A stretch of 64,000 nt of DNA from Wyeomyia smithii (lineage: Eukaryota; Arthropoda; Insecta; Diptera; Culicidae): contig NC_073696.1 in the NCBI RefSeq assembly GCF_029784165.1, positions 44,409,858 to 44,473,857 of the forward strand. Reading direction: 5' to 3'. The position numbers and the translations under genes were made by a program. Position 1 is the first letter of the stretch, and each line of letters starts with the position of its first letter. The notes under the pieces were generated by a model that was not told the origin of the DNA, searched no databases, and worked only from the letters and a program-made list of their open reading frames with translations. Shown here in pieces: positions 24,700 to 37,300 of this stretch.

Positions 24700-26170
24700 T
24701 CTCAACAAATTACAAAGCAATTCCTGCAGCTCTTTTTTTACGACGAAACTAAAGCTACCAACTCATCATTCCACTAAAGTAACGGTTTTAATTTGCTTTC
24801 TCTCTCTACATAGTTGAGTTGCAGGTGCATTTTTGGTATATGTAGATATCGGAACAAAGTAAAAAATAGGAAGCATTTAAGCTAGCAAAGAAATAGATAC
24901 TCTGTATCCACACAATAGTCTGAACAACATGATCAATTTTTTATCATATTTGTAGTTTTAGCATAGCTCTCTGCGTCAATTATGGAATGTTAAGTGAACT
25001 GTGAGGAGAAGTTGAAAGAATCCTAGAGAAAGAAAAGAATATTCATATTTATTAAACTATCGTAGAATTCAGGAGTATAGTACATATTGATTATGATTGC
25101 GATTTGATTTTTTTTTTTTTTGCATAAGACATTTATCCGGGAAGTTCCAAAATTGTCAGTAACTTTGATTTTGATAGAACGATTGCTCAACCAAACGAAA
25201 GCAAACTCAATATCTTATGGTTTCTTATAGAGTGAACATTTTTTTCTGCGTAACGGCAACTCGTTTGCCAATTACAGGTTGTTACGGGGATGATATTTTT
25301 AGGATTCTGATAGGAAGAACAGAAGGGAAGTAGAACAGACAGGTCCTGTTCGATATCATTTGCATTTTTTTACTAGAAATTAATTTTCTATACTTACTGG
25401 AACGTGAACTTGAAAGCGCAAATAGTATTATATTTCTAATCAAGCATCATCGAGCAAGCATATGTTAAGATGTAGTATTTGTAAAAGAGAAACAGCAAAC
25501 TATACTTAATATAAACACGGATAAATTGAATTCCTGATAGATTATTCGAATGAATGTAGTTTTATACATTTATCATTAAGAAGAGACAGTGTATTGTAAA
25601 CCTGTAAGTGAGTAGGCAACCAAGCTCTTTATACTGAATAACTACTTATCAATTTACTACTGTTGAAACTTATTCTGTAAGCAATCTAAAGAACAAGGAT
25701 AATAGAGATCGTTTTCTTGAAGATTTTATAAATCACTTTGTTTATTTAACCTAAGCATTGCGGATTTGCGGTATTGGTAGCGTCAAATGTTGTTTTTTCG
25801 CGGCGATGACATAACCGATGGTATTTATCATTATGTGTGTGCTGTTTAAAGTTTTTTTTTGTTCGAGAATTGAGCTCATAATTGGATGTATAAAATTTAT
25901 TTTTTATGAAGTGTAGGTGAAAACGTCAAGGCCTCTGAAATCTGATATCAATTTAGTTCACAAGAAACGAATGGAGCCAAACGTCTGTGCACCATGAGTA
26001 GTTTTCCAGTCAAACATGATGTGAAACTTTGGTTCTCTATCAAATGAGAATCACGAGGCAAACTTAATACGAAAACCGAGAAATGAATTTGAAATCAATG
26101 ACTACGGTCATTATTCAACTTAAATCATCTCGAGTGTCACTCAATTTGAATGCGGTAAGTCAACCTTTAT
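24700..26170. other. 3' flank of Star, no gene seen
   Basis: AT-rich. It probably contains the Star 3' untranslated region at its start. There is a T-rich run near 25108. No repeat family was recognised. Confidence 0.5.
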
Positions 26171-26173
26171 CTT

Positions 26174-26841
26174 GGTGCTTATTACGGGAGTCACTTCACG
26201 GTAAAATCAGAGTGAAGTGAACAAAATCCTATTACGGGACTCACGTAAGTGAGAAAAACGTCGCAAAGTGACATCTGCCGCGGAATCTGGGTTATTATGA
26301 GTGTCATATCAGTGAAGTGAGAACGGAAAAAGCGGCGTTTCGCGTGGAATTATTTCACGGCCATTTTGAACGGTGAAATGATTCCACGAAAATGCCATAA
26401 GTCCTAAAGTTGATTGATTTGTGATCTAATGGTAAATATTGGATTTATTCTTCAGTAATGAAACGAATCAGAATTTGATGCGTGCTTTAAAGCGGTCAAA
26501 TTTTCATTTTCTTTGCCCGATGAAAAAAATGCAAACTAGTTTAGGAAATTTTTGATCCCGATAAAAACATTGTTTTTGATGCCGAATGTCTTGGGAATGC
26601 AGAACACGTCAAGTTCTGGTGTCATCTAAAAAACGACTTTCTGGGACTTAGAGATTTTTGAGCTGGGAAACAATCTCATTTCACTTGTGCTATTCTCAAT
26701 TTCACTTCACTGTCAATCTCACTACGTGGTGGTGATTTTTGTCACTTCACTTGAGGTGGAATCGGGAATAGGTCTAAAAAAGTGAAGTGAGCGTGAGAGT
26801 GAAATATATTTCACCGTAAAGTGACTCCCGTAATAAGCACC
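26174..26841. mobile_element. 668-bp MITE with GGTGCTTATTACGGGAGTCA ends, copy 1
   Basis: The inverted ends match over 30 bp or more (GGTGCTTATTACGGGAGTCA and complement). It contains several AAGTGAA/TTCACTT boxes. The flanks CTT and ATT could be a decayed 3-bp duplication. A second copy lies in opposite orientation at 50986-51667. Confidence 0.85.
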
Positions 26842-26844
26842 ATT

Positions 26845-29110
26845 GTCTATTTCGCAATTTTTCATAAATTTTTTTTTTAAATGTTCAGTCAGGTTGTTTT
26901 ATTTATTTATGAGAAAACTTGAAGCTTTCATAAATTCCTTCTTCAGCATGTGATCTTTGAATTAATATATCAGTACATCAAATGAAGCATTCTAGTTCTA
27001 TTGTTCACTCACAATTGAATCGTGCAGTGACGCAAAGACGATTCGGCTGGTACTGCGAACCAAGCATGGCAGACGTGCATCAGTCGAAACGAAATAGGCC
27101 TCTCAACAGCAACAAAAAGAATTATCCAATTTTCTCGGGAAAATTATTTTGACCTTTCCGACCGAACGTATCGTATTCGGAAATGAATTGACTTAATTCG
27201 ATAGGAGTATAACGGGGTAAAATGAGCCAGCTAAACTTTTGAAGTTAATTAGGGATGTTCCTGAGCTACAGTTTCACTAAGTTTCAATCGCAAAAGTGGG
27301 GTAAAACATTGAAAACAAATGAAAATTCAGCAAGGTATAATAAGGTATAAGGTATAATCAGTTTTACACCTATTCATCATCTACTCTAGTTATAAAAAGG
27401 TCTATATCACGATCACATGCAAATCCATCAAGCAGTACTACGTAGCAGATTTTTTTTTTCTATTTTTTTCTCCTGAAAGGGTAATTTTCTCGTAAAAGCC
27501 ACTTCTTGACTGGTTGTGTAATTTTGTAATTTTTGCGTCTTGCGCAAATGGACAGTAAAAACCAGCACACACTTTTTGTATCCTTTTTTTTAGTCACGTA
27601 TCACACGTGAAATACTCAAAGTTCGTCTACTCAACAGCCATGAAAAGAAGACAACAGAAGCTATAAGGTGAGGCTGCGAATGATTTTTTTTCAACTGGTT
27701 AAAGATAGGCAGATAGCGGCTGATGGTAGTAAATTTATTTATTTCTAAAATTGCTCCAGTTTAACGCACGTGTCAGTGACCTTTAACAATAATAAATACG
27801 CTTTTATACTGGAAATCTTGAAAATAAGTTGTAAATATGTTATGAAAATCATAAATCTTATTTTTTTATTTTTATATGAAAACAACATCGGGAAAACTGC
27901 GCCAATAACATCAAAACGTGCATAGATGCTACCTATAAAAAATATCTATTAATATACCACCATTACGGAGGTAGTTCTATCGATATCGTCAAATTAGGTG
28001 TTATTAGAATGAACCGAATCATTACAACGATTTCACGGATTGGAGATATCAAAACCAACAATCACGGTGGAAAAATGATTCGCGCGCGGTTAGCAAAAAA
28101 TTGCGACAGCTCAATATTACACGGAAAAAATTGCTTTCTGCAGGAAAAAAAACTTTTATATCAGCCATTAGAATAATAGGCGTTCATTGTTGTCAGCTTG
28201 CGGCAACAGATTTAATTTTCACAAATGCGGCAGGCTTTACCGCTTCGTGCAACCTCTCTCTAGTAGGCAATCATTCAATCACCATTCTAAGATTGTTTTT
28301 TGGAAACTGCAATTATATCATTTTCAAGTATGATCTTCACTTTTCCTTTCGTACTGGGTATGATTATGCATAGCGTTCAAGGTGAAAACATGCGCATAGA
28401 CCGATTCAAGTTTTCCAGCTAGGTTTTTTGTTTTGTTCCACGCACAGAGTTCACGGTCACGTACACAGTCAATCTTGAGCGGTTGCTTCTTTGGCGATTA
28501 TCGATCACACAATTTCTGCTGGTCACTACATTTTTGGCAAATGTTTTCCTTGGTTGCATTGAATTGAAAAAATCGGCAATCTGAATGATAAGTCGTTTTT
28601 AAAGTCGATATGTTGATGTCGGAGTAGAACAGGAAACCCGAAACACTTGCAGTGGGCCTCAAGTGAAATATTTTCCAAGTACATTGAGTTAGGGCAACTT
28701 GAAGACTGAAGTGCCATATTTGCGATATGGAACTTCAAACTTGATGAGTACCTGCCTCTGTTTGAACTGACGATTGTAGTCAATTAGTATTCGTAAGACG
28801 TAGTTCGCGTTTACACTCCGATAATGGTTACAAATTTAGCTAGTTTGTTCAGCACCTTGTGACAGAGATTTTTTTTCCGGCTGCTTTCGATTACATAGCT
28901 ATAGCATCTTGTAAGCAGTTTACAGTTTGTTTCTTTTTTTTGCGGCTAAGGTACACACAAACAGAGCGCCTTAAAACGTATGTTTGTCATGATGTTTAAA
29001 GATGCAAAATCCTCAAAGACATTAAGCGTTTGTTACGATCAGCCCTTGACTAGAATCGAACTGGCTAGGTCACTAGGTCGTGTAGCTAGGAAAATAGAAC
29101 CTCTAACATT
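26845..29110. other. Intergenic, no gene seen
   Basis: AT-rich. The short open frames at 28101-28373 and 28526-28783 show no domain. GGGGTAAAA motifs near 27213 and 27298 may be remains of a transposon end. Confidence 0.45.
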
Positions 29111-29113
29111 GCA

Positions 29114-29438
29114 CACTGGGGAAAAGTGAACCCAAACTCCCACTAATCAGAAGCCGCTGGGCTGGCAACCTGAAATATAGCATATCTTATGTAAAATTGG
29201 TCAATGAATCGATTCGTGATAATTTCATCCTGTGCAGGGCACGGGAGAAGGTCTATATTTCCGAATAAACGCAAAAATAGGGCGAAAAGGGGCAAGAAGA
29301 CCATTTTCCATGCCCTGCACAAAATGAAACCATCACCAATCGATTTATTGACCAATTTTACATAAGAAATGCTATATTTCAGGTCGCCAAACCAGCGGCT
29401 TCTAATTAGTGGGGATTTAGGTTCATTTTTTTCCAGTG
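29114..29438. mobile_element. 325-bp hairpin MITE
   Basis: The ends CACTGG...CCAGTG extend into arms of over 100 bp, including AGAAGCCGCTGG and GTCAATGAATCGATT blocks against their complements. It is flanked by TGCA on both sides, a possible 4-bp duplication (TGCA is itself a palindrome). Confidence 0.8.
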
Positions 29439-29559
29439 TGCATTGGTAGAAAAAAAAACCTGTTCTTTTTCAAATAACCTCATTTAGTTCTAGAAAAGCC
29501 GAGATTAAAAAGTCTTGGTTGAACGTGGAGATTGTAAACAGAATTTGAAGAAACCACAA

Positions 29560-30447
29560 ATGAAATGAATTGAACCATGAAGCCCGTGTTTAACGATTCA
29601 CTAGCCCTGCAAAAGTTAACATCAAATACTAAAGTTGTGCAGAAATTTGAAGAAAGTGGTTCTTTCACAAATGCAAAGCGATCAGGTCCTATGGCAATGA
29701 CAAGTTTGCGGATTGACAGCGCTATCGCGAGAACGAGGAAACAAGGTGGATGTCTATCAGCACTAAAAATTTAAAAAAAAAAACGAATTGAGAACGAATT
29801 TCCACCCATTCCACGCTCAAATAGTTCGAAATCGTCTTAACAAAGTTTAGAGTATAAAGTAGCACTTAAATAACCTTGACAATCAGCGAAACACATCAAG
29901 AAACGACTAACTTGGATCTGAGGTTTCATATAAAGATGCTGAAAATTCGAAAAATTACATCCTACCCTCAAACATGATAGAGGTGAACAAATTCATTAAT
30001 TATCAACTTATTTAATTTGGCTTGCCTTTATCTTTCCTATGCAGGTAGAGTCATGGGTTGGAGCTTCAATGCGCGTCGGATCGGTAATTGGCTCAAGGAA
30101 AACTTGCAGCTAGTGCACAATAACTGAAGATGGGCCTCAGATACACATTCCACCAAGATGAAAATCCAAAGCATACATCGAAGCTGGTATCGAAATGGTT
30201 TACTAAAAGGAAAATGAACGGTTTGGAGTTGCTGGCGTAGTTCCCTGACTCATCCAATAGCACATCTTTGGTTTATTTATAAAGTTAAGGCTTACGGAAA
30301 TAAATCAGCAAGCATTCAGCAGCGAGAGTAAGTAATTGCAACTGAATGGGATAACACCGTATCAGAAACAACTACTAAAATTATCAAATCAATCCCACGA
30401 AGATGTCAAGCTGTGATTGAAGCGAAGGGTGGTAGAACGATATATTG
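29560..30447 (+). pseudogene. Tc1-like transposase, decayed
   Basis: In broken frames: VVQKFEESGSFTNAKRSG near the start (helix-turn-helix linker type), then IAHLWFIYKVKAYGNKSAS and IKSIPRRCQAVIEAKGGRT at the end, typical of the Tc1 C-terminus (PIEHLW... IPRRCQAVIEAKGG). Stops and frameshifts are numerous and the middle is partly missing. Confidence 0.75.
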
Positions 30448-30981
30448 AATGAGTGCCAAAAACAATATCTATTGCATTATGTTTTCCGTTTTTTTTTTTA
30501 TATTCGATTTCAGACAGTCTAGGCAACCGTAGTTCATTCAGCATAAAGATGTTTTACTCAAATGAGTCCATCGTACATTGATCCGTGCTATTAATTCTTC
30601 CATTAGTGCCTATACAATAACATTGTCATGAACCATTTATTTTCATGCGAATATATTTTTCATTTTTCTATTTTTTGTCTACCATTACATAACCATTAAC
30701 CGACTAATCATGCCTATGATTTTTTACACCCTGATCACGATAGAACGTGAACACTATAAGTTTCCAGAAAAGGAAAAAAAACATCACCTAGGTGCAAAGC
30801 ATGATGCTACCCTCTTATGGTTCACTCTTGCTTGAGTAGTTACTTTTCGCGCATCGTTCTCGCGCGCGCTTTCCAGATCTTCAGCTTCAATACAAAATCT
30901 GAAGAACACCCGGGGGCACCTTCCAGTGCCGCGTGGTGCTTCGTGCAGAACAGAACACGTTCACGGTTAAAGTTTTTCGAT
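30448..30981. other. Upstream region of P450 gene 1
   Basis: No repeat recognised in the last 200 bp, which are less AT-rich and should hold the promoter and leader of the P450. No unambiguous TATA box was picked out. Confidence 0.4.
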
Positions 30982-31333
30982 ATGATACTCCTACTTTTAA
31001 CGGCTACCGTTTCGGTGCTAACGGCGACGCTCTACTGGTTACACCAGAGGAAGTATCGATTCGCGGAAAAATGGCCCTCGCTCGAACCTTCGTATCCCGT
31101 GCTGGGAAACGCCCTGATGATGATCGGGAAAACGGATGTGGAACGATTTCAGGCGATTAAGCGCGCCTTTCAAGTGTCGGATAGAATCACGCGAGCCTGG
31201 GCGGGACCCAAAATGTTGTTGATCACCAGCCATCCGGATCTGATTCAGCAAATCTTGACTAGTCAAGATTGTTTGGAAAAACCTTTCCTCTACAATTTTG
31301 CGGGATTTAGCGATGGGCTGTTTACCGCCAAGT
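30982..31333 (+). CDS. P450 gene 1, exon 1
   Basis: Encodes the membrane anchor (MILLLLTATVSVLTATLYW), the basic/proline-containing hinge and the A-B helix region to SDGLFTAK. The GTATGT donor at 31334 leaves one base of a Tyr codon. The open frame extends 55 codons further upstream, but that stretch has no P450 similarity and is taken as 5' leader. Confidence 0.88.
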
Positions 31334-34300
31334 GTATGTGCTTTAAAAATCCGTTAAGTGGTGTTTCAACAAAATTTGAAACTTGTTACAGATCATATTT
31401 GGAAGGGTTCCCGTAAGCGGCTGAACCCGTCCTTCAATCAGCGAGTTGTCAACGGTTTTCTACCGATGTTTGTGGCATGTGCCAAAAAGATGGAGTGCAG
31501 TTTGAGCGAGCTTGAGGATGGAGCGACGGTTAACATGCATAAATTTACCGGGCTATGCACGGTTGAGATGGCCTGTGGTACCAGCCTTGGAAGGAATATT
31601 ATCACAAGGGAGGGAAAACGGGAGTTCAAGCAGGCGCTAGATATGTGAGTTTTCGGAACGGAGTTTTTTATTCGTGTTAGCGTGAAATTTGGCTTTTAGT
31701 GTGAACATTGCAAGGCAGTAGTCTGAAATGTGTCTTGTTACAGAGCTTCCGAACGGGCATCGAGAAGAATGATAAGTGTTCACATGTATCCTGATTTCGT
31801 GCATAAGTTTACTAGGAATTATAAAGAGTGCACGGAGGCAAGAAAGGCTGTTGTGGATTACTATACAGAGGTGAGTTGATATCCGGAGAGGAATTATTTA
31901 CTATTGTAAATCACAACTTTTTTTTTAATTTTTTCTCCAAAAATCAGCCATTAGTGACAAATAGCGACTCGTAAATTTACATTTCTGATGAATATATCGA
32001 AAACTTGCTTTGATAGCTGTTCGTTTCAAAAGAGTAGCCTTTCTTGAGATGGAATTTAATCACAAAATATAAAAAAAAACTTCCCTAATTCACTCCAAAA
32101 ACTCTACATTTTTTAAAAGTAGTAAAAGTAGTGAAGTTTCTGGTGCATGTTCACCGCTATCCGGATAATATAAAAATATTATCCGGATAGCGGTGAATAT
32201 GCTCAAGAAATTTCAAAAATAATCATAATGTTACAATCAGATATATCGATTTATAAAAAAGGGGTTAATTGCTTCAGACCTTTTCAAATGTCAATCTAGA
32301 TAAATTTTTGCAAAATTAGAAATCCTTGTTTCTTTAAAAGTATTTGTTCATTGTTCATTCAGAAGCGTTATTTCCCCATTCTGGTTTTAATAACCGTTTT
32401 TGCCTTTCTAAGGACGATTTGAGATCGCATTTTATTTTCTAACTCTTCACGACCTCGGACGGGGGTTTTCTCTTTGATTTTGGGGAATTTTGGCATCTGT
32501 TTCTCATTTAAGAGTTTATTTTCGCTCTTCTCGATTTGGAAGTAACATTTTTTTGCCTGTAGAACCAATTTTTTGTAATTCCGAAACCTTTTTATTTGCT
32601 ATTACAGTGCTTTTTCGCTTTTATCAACAGTCGTTTTTATCACTACTCGCCAAATTCACGCTTGATTTTCTCACGTTTTTTTCGTTTTTATCGCGCTTTA
32701 AAAAAAAAAAAACTTCAAATCAAGAATAATATACTTCCTGTTGCGGGAAATGTATTCGAAACATCATTTTCATTTGTGCCTTGTGTCCGTGCATGTGTAT
32801 AGTTTTATGAACTCAATTTATTTGATTTATTTTCTGAGGCAACCAAGTGTCATATCTGTTACAAATAATTTGTGTCATAATTTTGAGAAAAATGAACCGT
32901 GAAATACGTATTTCATTGACTTTGAAGCAAAAATTACGTATTATTCGAGCAGTTGAGAAAGAAGATCTGTTAACAACTTAAAAATCCCTACAGGTTGGTC
33001 CTTATAGAGCGTTGTTTTCGAAATTATAAAATCTAGCGGTTCCAGAATTTCACATAAACAAGCATTAGACTCTGCTAGCTATGCTAAAGAATGAGCAGTA
33101 CAAATCATATTGATATTGCATGTATAATAGCCGTGAGAAAGTCCGCGAAAATTCAATGGAAAAAATATCAAAAACTAACCTTTTCTTGTTTATTCAGTTG
33201 TACCTATCTTGAACTTATATTCCATTCAACTATGCAAGTGCATTTTACTCAAAACATCATAAATTTCAATTGTATCCAACACAAAAAATTAAATTTTTAT
33301 CATTTCGCTAAATTCACGGTAAAATTTTTTTCGACCGTGATAAAATCGAAAAAGCACTGTATTAACTAAACTTGAGAGTTGTTTCTTGGATATTTTGCCT
33401 TTCTCCTAGAAAGGTAACAATCACTTGCAAAACCGAAAGTATAAAAGTGCTTCAAAGGGCCGAATGGCATATATCACTCGACTCAGCTCGACGAGCTGAG
33501 CATTTTCTGTATGTGTATGTGTGTGTGTGTATGTGCAGATTTTTATTCTCACTCACTTTTCTCAGAGATGGCTGGACCGATTTTCATGAAATTATTTGCA
33601 AATGAAAGGTCTCGTTGTCCCATAAGACCCTATTCAATTTCATTGTAATCGGATTTTTAGTTTAGAGGTTATGTATCAAAATGTAAAAATCATGAAACAT
33701 CATTATCTCGAAAACTACACAACCGATTTGAACAAAATTGATTTCAAATGAACGGGCTAACTGAAATACCCTTAATTTCATAAAGATTGAACTTGTGGTT
33801 CAAAAGTTATGACAAGAAACGTGTTTTGAAGACTCTTTAATCTCACTCATGTTTCTCAGAGATGGCTGAACCGATTTTCATAAAATCAGTGTCAAATGGA
33901 AGGCCTTGTTGCCCCATAAGACCCTATTGATTTGTTTTGCAATCAGACTATTACTTTGCCTGTTATATTTAAAAATGTGAAATCCAGCTATGCAAAGGAA
34001 CATATTCCGAAGACTACTTGAACTCACTCACTTTTCTCAGAGATGGCTGACCCGATTTCCACAAAATTAGTGTCAACTAATAAGTCTAGCTGCCTCGTAA
34101 CACCCCATTGAATTTTACTGTAATCGGACTGTAACTTCGTCTGTAATGTACCAAAATGTGAAAATCACGAAACTTCATTGTCTCAGAAACTACACAACCG
34201 ATTTGATCAATATTATTATCAAATGAGCGGGCTAGTTAAGGGTTAACTGATGAATTATGATTGAACACGTGGTTTCAAAGTTTGGCTGCCCTATACGCTC

Positions 34301-37300
34301 CCATTTCATTTGATTATAATTGAACTTAAGCCACCATTATGTATTGAATTGTTAATGAAACAACGAAAGTCTATTAATTCAAAGATTACATGACTTATTT
34401 GAACATAACTAGTGTCATACTAACGAGTCATCTCTAAAAATTACAAATAACAAACTCCATAACAATTTGATATGTGGCTCAAAAGTTATGGAAAGAAAAG
34501 AAATTCAAAGGCTTTTTAATACTATACCTGCTTTGATTGATATATGTGGTCTCAACATAATTCAAATGTAGTTTTGTACTATTTGCACGTTCCATCTTCA
34601 TTGATTCTTTGCGATGTGTTTAGAGTCTGCAAATGCACACCGAATCGACCATAGGATATGATCAAAGTCAAAAGACAAATCGTTTGAAATGATTGGTTTT
34701 ATCGAAATGACAACATCCTCGACATTTGGCTTCTGTACATCGCTTTAATTCTGAATGTATTCATATTGGGGGGTATTCGGTCATTTTCAGCAATTTTTCT
34801 GGCATCAGTCTGACACCGGAAATACTCATATTTAGTTATTTTGGTTGTTTTCCAGAAACTAACAGTGGTCTTCTTTAAATTCAAAATGGTGTCCAGGGTC
34901 GATGTTTGGTTTCTATGCATCATCTCGATTATGGAAATATCCATGTTGAGTATTATTTGATCATTTTCGACTGCTTCCTATAAGTTGCCATTTAGCGATT
35001 CAAAATGGTGCCTGAGGCCAATTGTTAGCTCATTGCATCTTTCTGGTTCCAGACATACTCATATTGGATGGTTTTTGGTTATTTTAGGCTGTTTTCAACA
35101 AACCGGAAGTCGCCATCTTGGATTTCAAAATGGTATTTAAGATAATTTATGGCCTCTGAGTGTCATTCTGGTTGAAGAAACATCCATATTGGGTGTAATT
35201 CGATCATTTTCCGCTGTTTCCCAGGAACTGGAAGTCGCCAACCTAGAATCCAAAATGGGGTCTATGGTCGATTTCAGCTGCTGTGTATCATTCTAGATCC
35301 GCAGATACGCATGTTAGACGGAAATCGGCCATTTTTGGCTGTTTTCCAGAAACCACAAGTTGCCATCCTTCAATTCATAATGGTGTCTGAAGTCGATTTG
35401 TGGCTCCAGTGCATCATTACGATTCCGAAAATACCCATATTGGGTGGTATTTGGTCGTTTGCCGCTGTTTTTCCGAAACCGGAATTCGCCATCTTAAAAT
35501 TCAAAATGGTATCTGTGGTCGAATTTAGGTCCTGTGTATCATTCTTTATCCGAATATCATTATATTGGGTGGAAATCGGCCATTTTTGGCTGTTTTCCAG
35601 AAGCCGGAAGTTGCCATTTTACAATCCAAAATGTTACCTGAGGTCGATTATGGAACATATTTGTCACCACTAAAAACATTCACCTGCCAAATATGGTTCC
35701 ATTTAGTTGATTAGTTCGCTAGATGTGCAGAAATTTGTGCAGAAACATGTGCTTCCATAAGAGGAAGGGGCGTCGAACCATTATGGACATATTTATTACC
35801 CTTTAAAATATCCACATGCCAAATTCGGTTTCATTTGCTTGGTTTGTTCTTGAGTTGTGCAGAAATTTATGTTTCATTTGTATTGGACCCCTTCATTCCA
35901 GAAGAGGGAGGGGTCTCGAACTATCATAGAAACCTTTATCGGGACCAAAAACGATCGGACGATCGGTTCGGTAGTTTTCGAGCCTATATGATCAAACAGA
36001 CAGACAGACCGGACTACATTTTTATATGTATAGATTACAGCCTCAATATTTGAGAACCTAAAGAGTGAATATACATTTATTGGATTGTAGCGTTCATGTA
36101 AATCTATTTTTACAAATTAAAGTTTGAATGAGAAAGGCTGGGTCTGACCGCTAGGTGGATTAATTTAGGTTTTTTTTTTCAATAATTTTTCGCATTTCCA
36201 GTACACTTTAAGTTAACTTGATTTTCAAAAGCAATTTCTACTACTCTTAAGCAGGTATTAGACGAAGCAAATATTTGCTATTTTTGGTACGATTTTTATT
36301 TGCACAAAATTAAATCTGTATTGAAAAATAGCAAATATTTGCTTCGTCTAATACCTGCTTTAGCTTTACTGCATGCATTTTTCCCATAAAATAAAAAATT
36401 TACCCTTCAAATAAATCCTTAAGTTTTGATTTTTCTGGCCTTCAGAATGTCTTTTGCTATTCTGAGCACTAGATTACTGTTATCTTCGGTATTCCGCAGC
36501 ATTTTTTCGCTACTTGATTTGATATCGATTGATATCTGTGTCATTTATGGCCTCAAAAAGTGATTTTCGCTATTGTGGACAATTTTTGTTTTTTTTTCGG
36601 AGTTTTCTAGTCCTAACCTTTCGAAACGTTTTCCCGCTATTCTAAAATCAACTATGAATTTATTTCTGCCATTGGTTTTTATTGATTAAGTTCAATCTAT
36701 CGCTCACCCAGCCAATAAAGCCAACTGGTATTCAGACGTAGGATTCGTCTTACTTACTGTGGAAAGTGCAACTAAAATGTGACCTCTCGAAATGGATATT
36801 GGTCATTCCATACGAAGTGTACATGCCACTTGGACACGACCATCAAAGATTTTGCCCAAAGTTGGGGGAATTATTCATCTCCTCGGAAAAATTCCAATTT
36901 TGATGTCGATTGGAATACGCCCCGCTCTGTGGGACCTCCTTTTTTTGTTGCAAGATAGTGCAATTTTTCGTCAAAACCACTTCGGACCTTTCAGTTGGTC
37001 TCGAGGAACGATACTGGTATAACAAGCCAGTCATCGTAGGTTCAAGTCTCGGCTCGCAGGGACTGTTAATGTCAGTAGAATCGTAGCGCTAGCCCCGCAA
37101 TTGTTTTGTACAATAAACATGTAGTTGACTGCGAAGTCTGTGTATAATATGGTGGGGAAAATTGATCGTTTTTCCAGAACCAAGTTTTTTTGGTTCCTTT
37201 TGGGGTCCCAAACAACCCTAAACTTACTAGAAGTCGATTGGTTTTGTCTCCGCTTGGCGCATTGCATTTCAAATTTATATGAAAATTCATATGGGAAAAC

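Noticed and set aside
30817..30981. Upstream in-frame extension of P450 gene 1
   Set aside because: It would put 55 unrelated residues before the membrane anchor; the sister gene lacks them.
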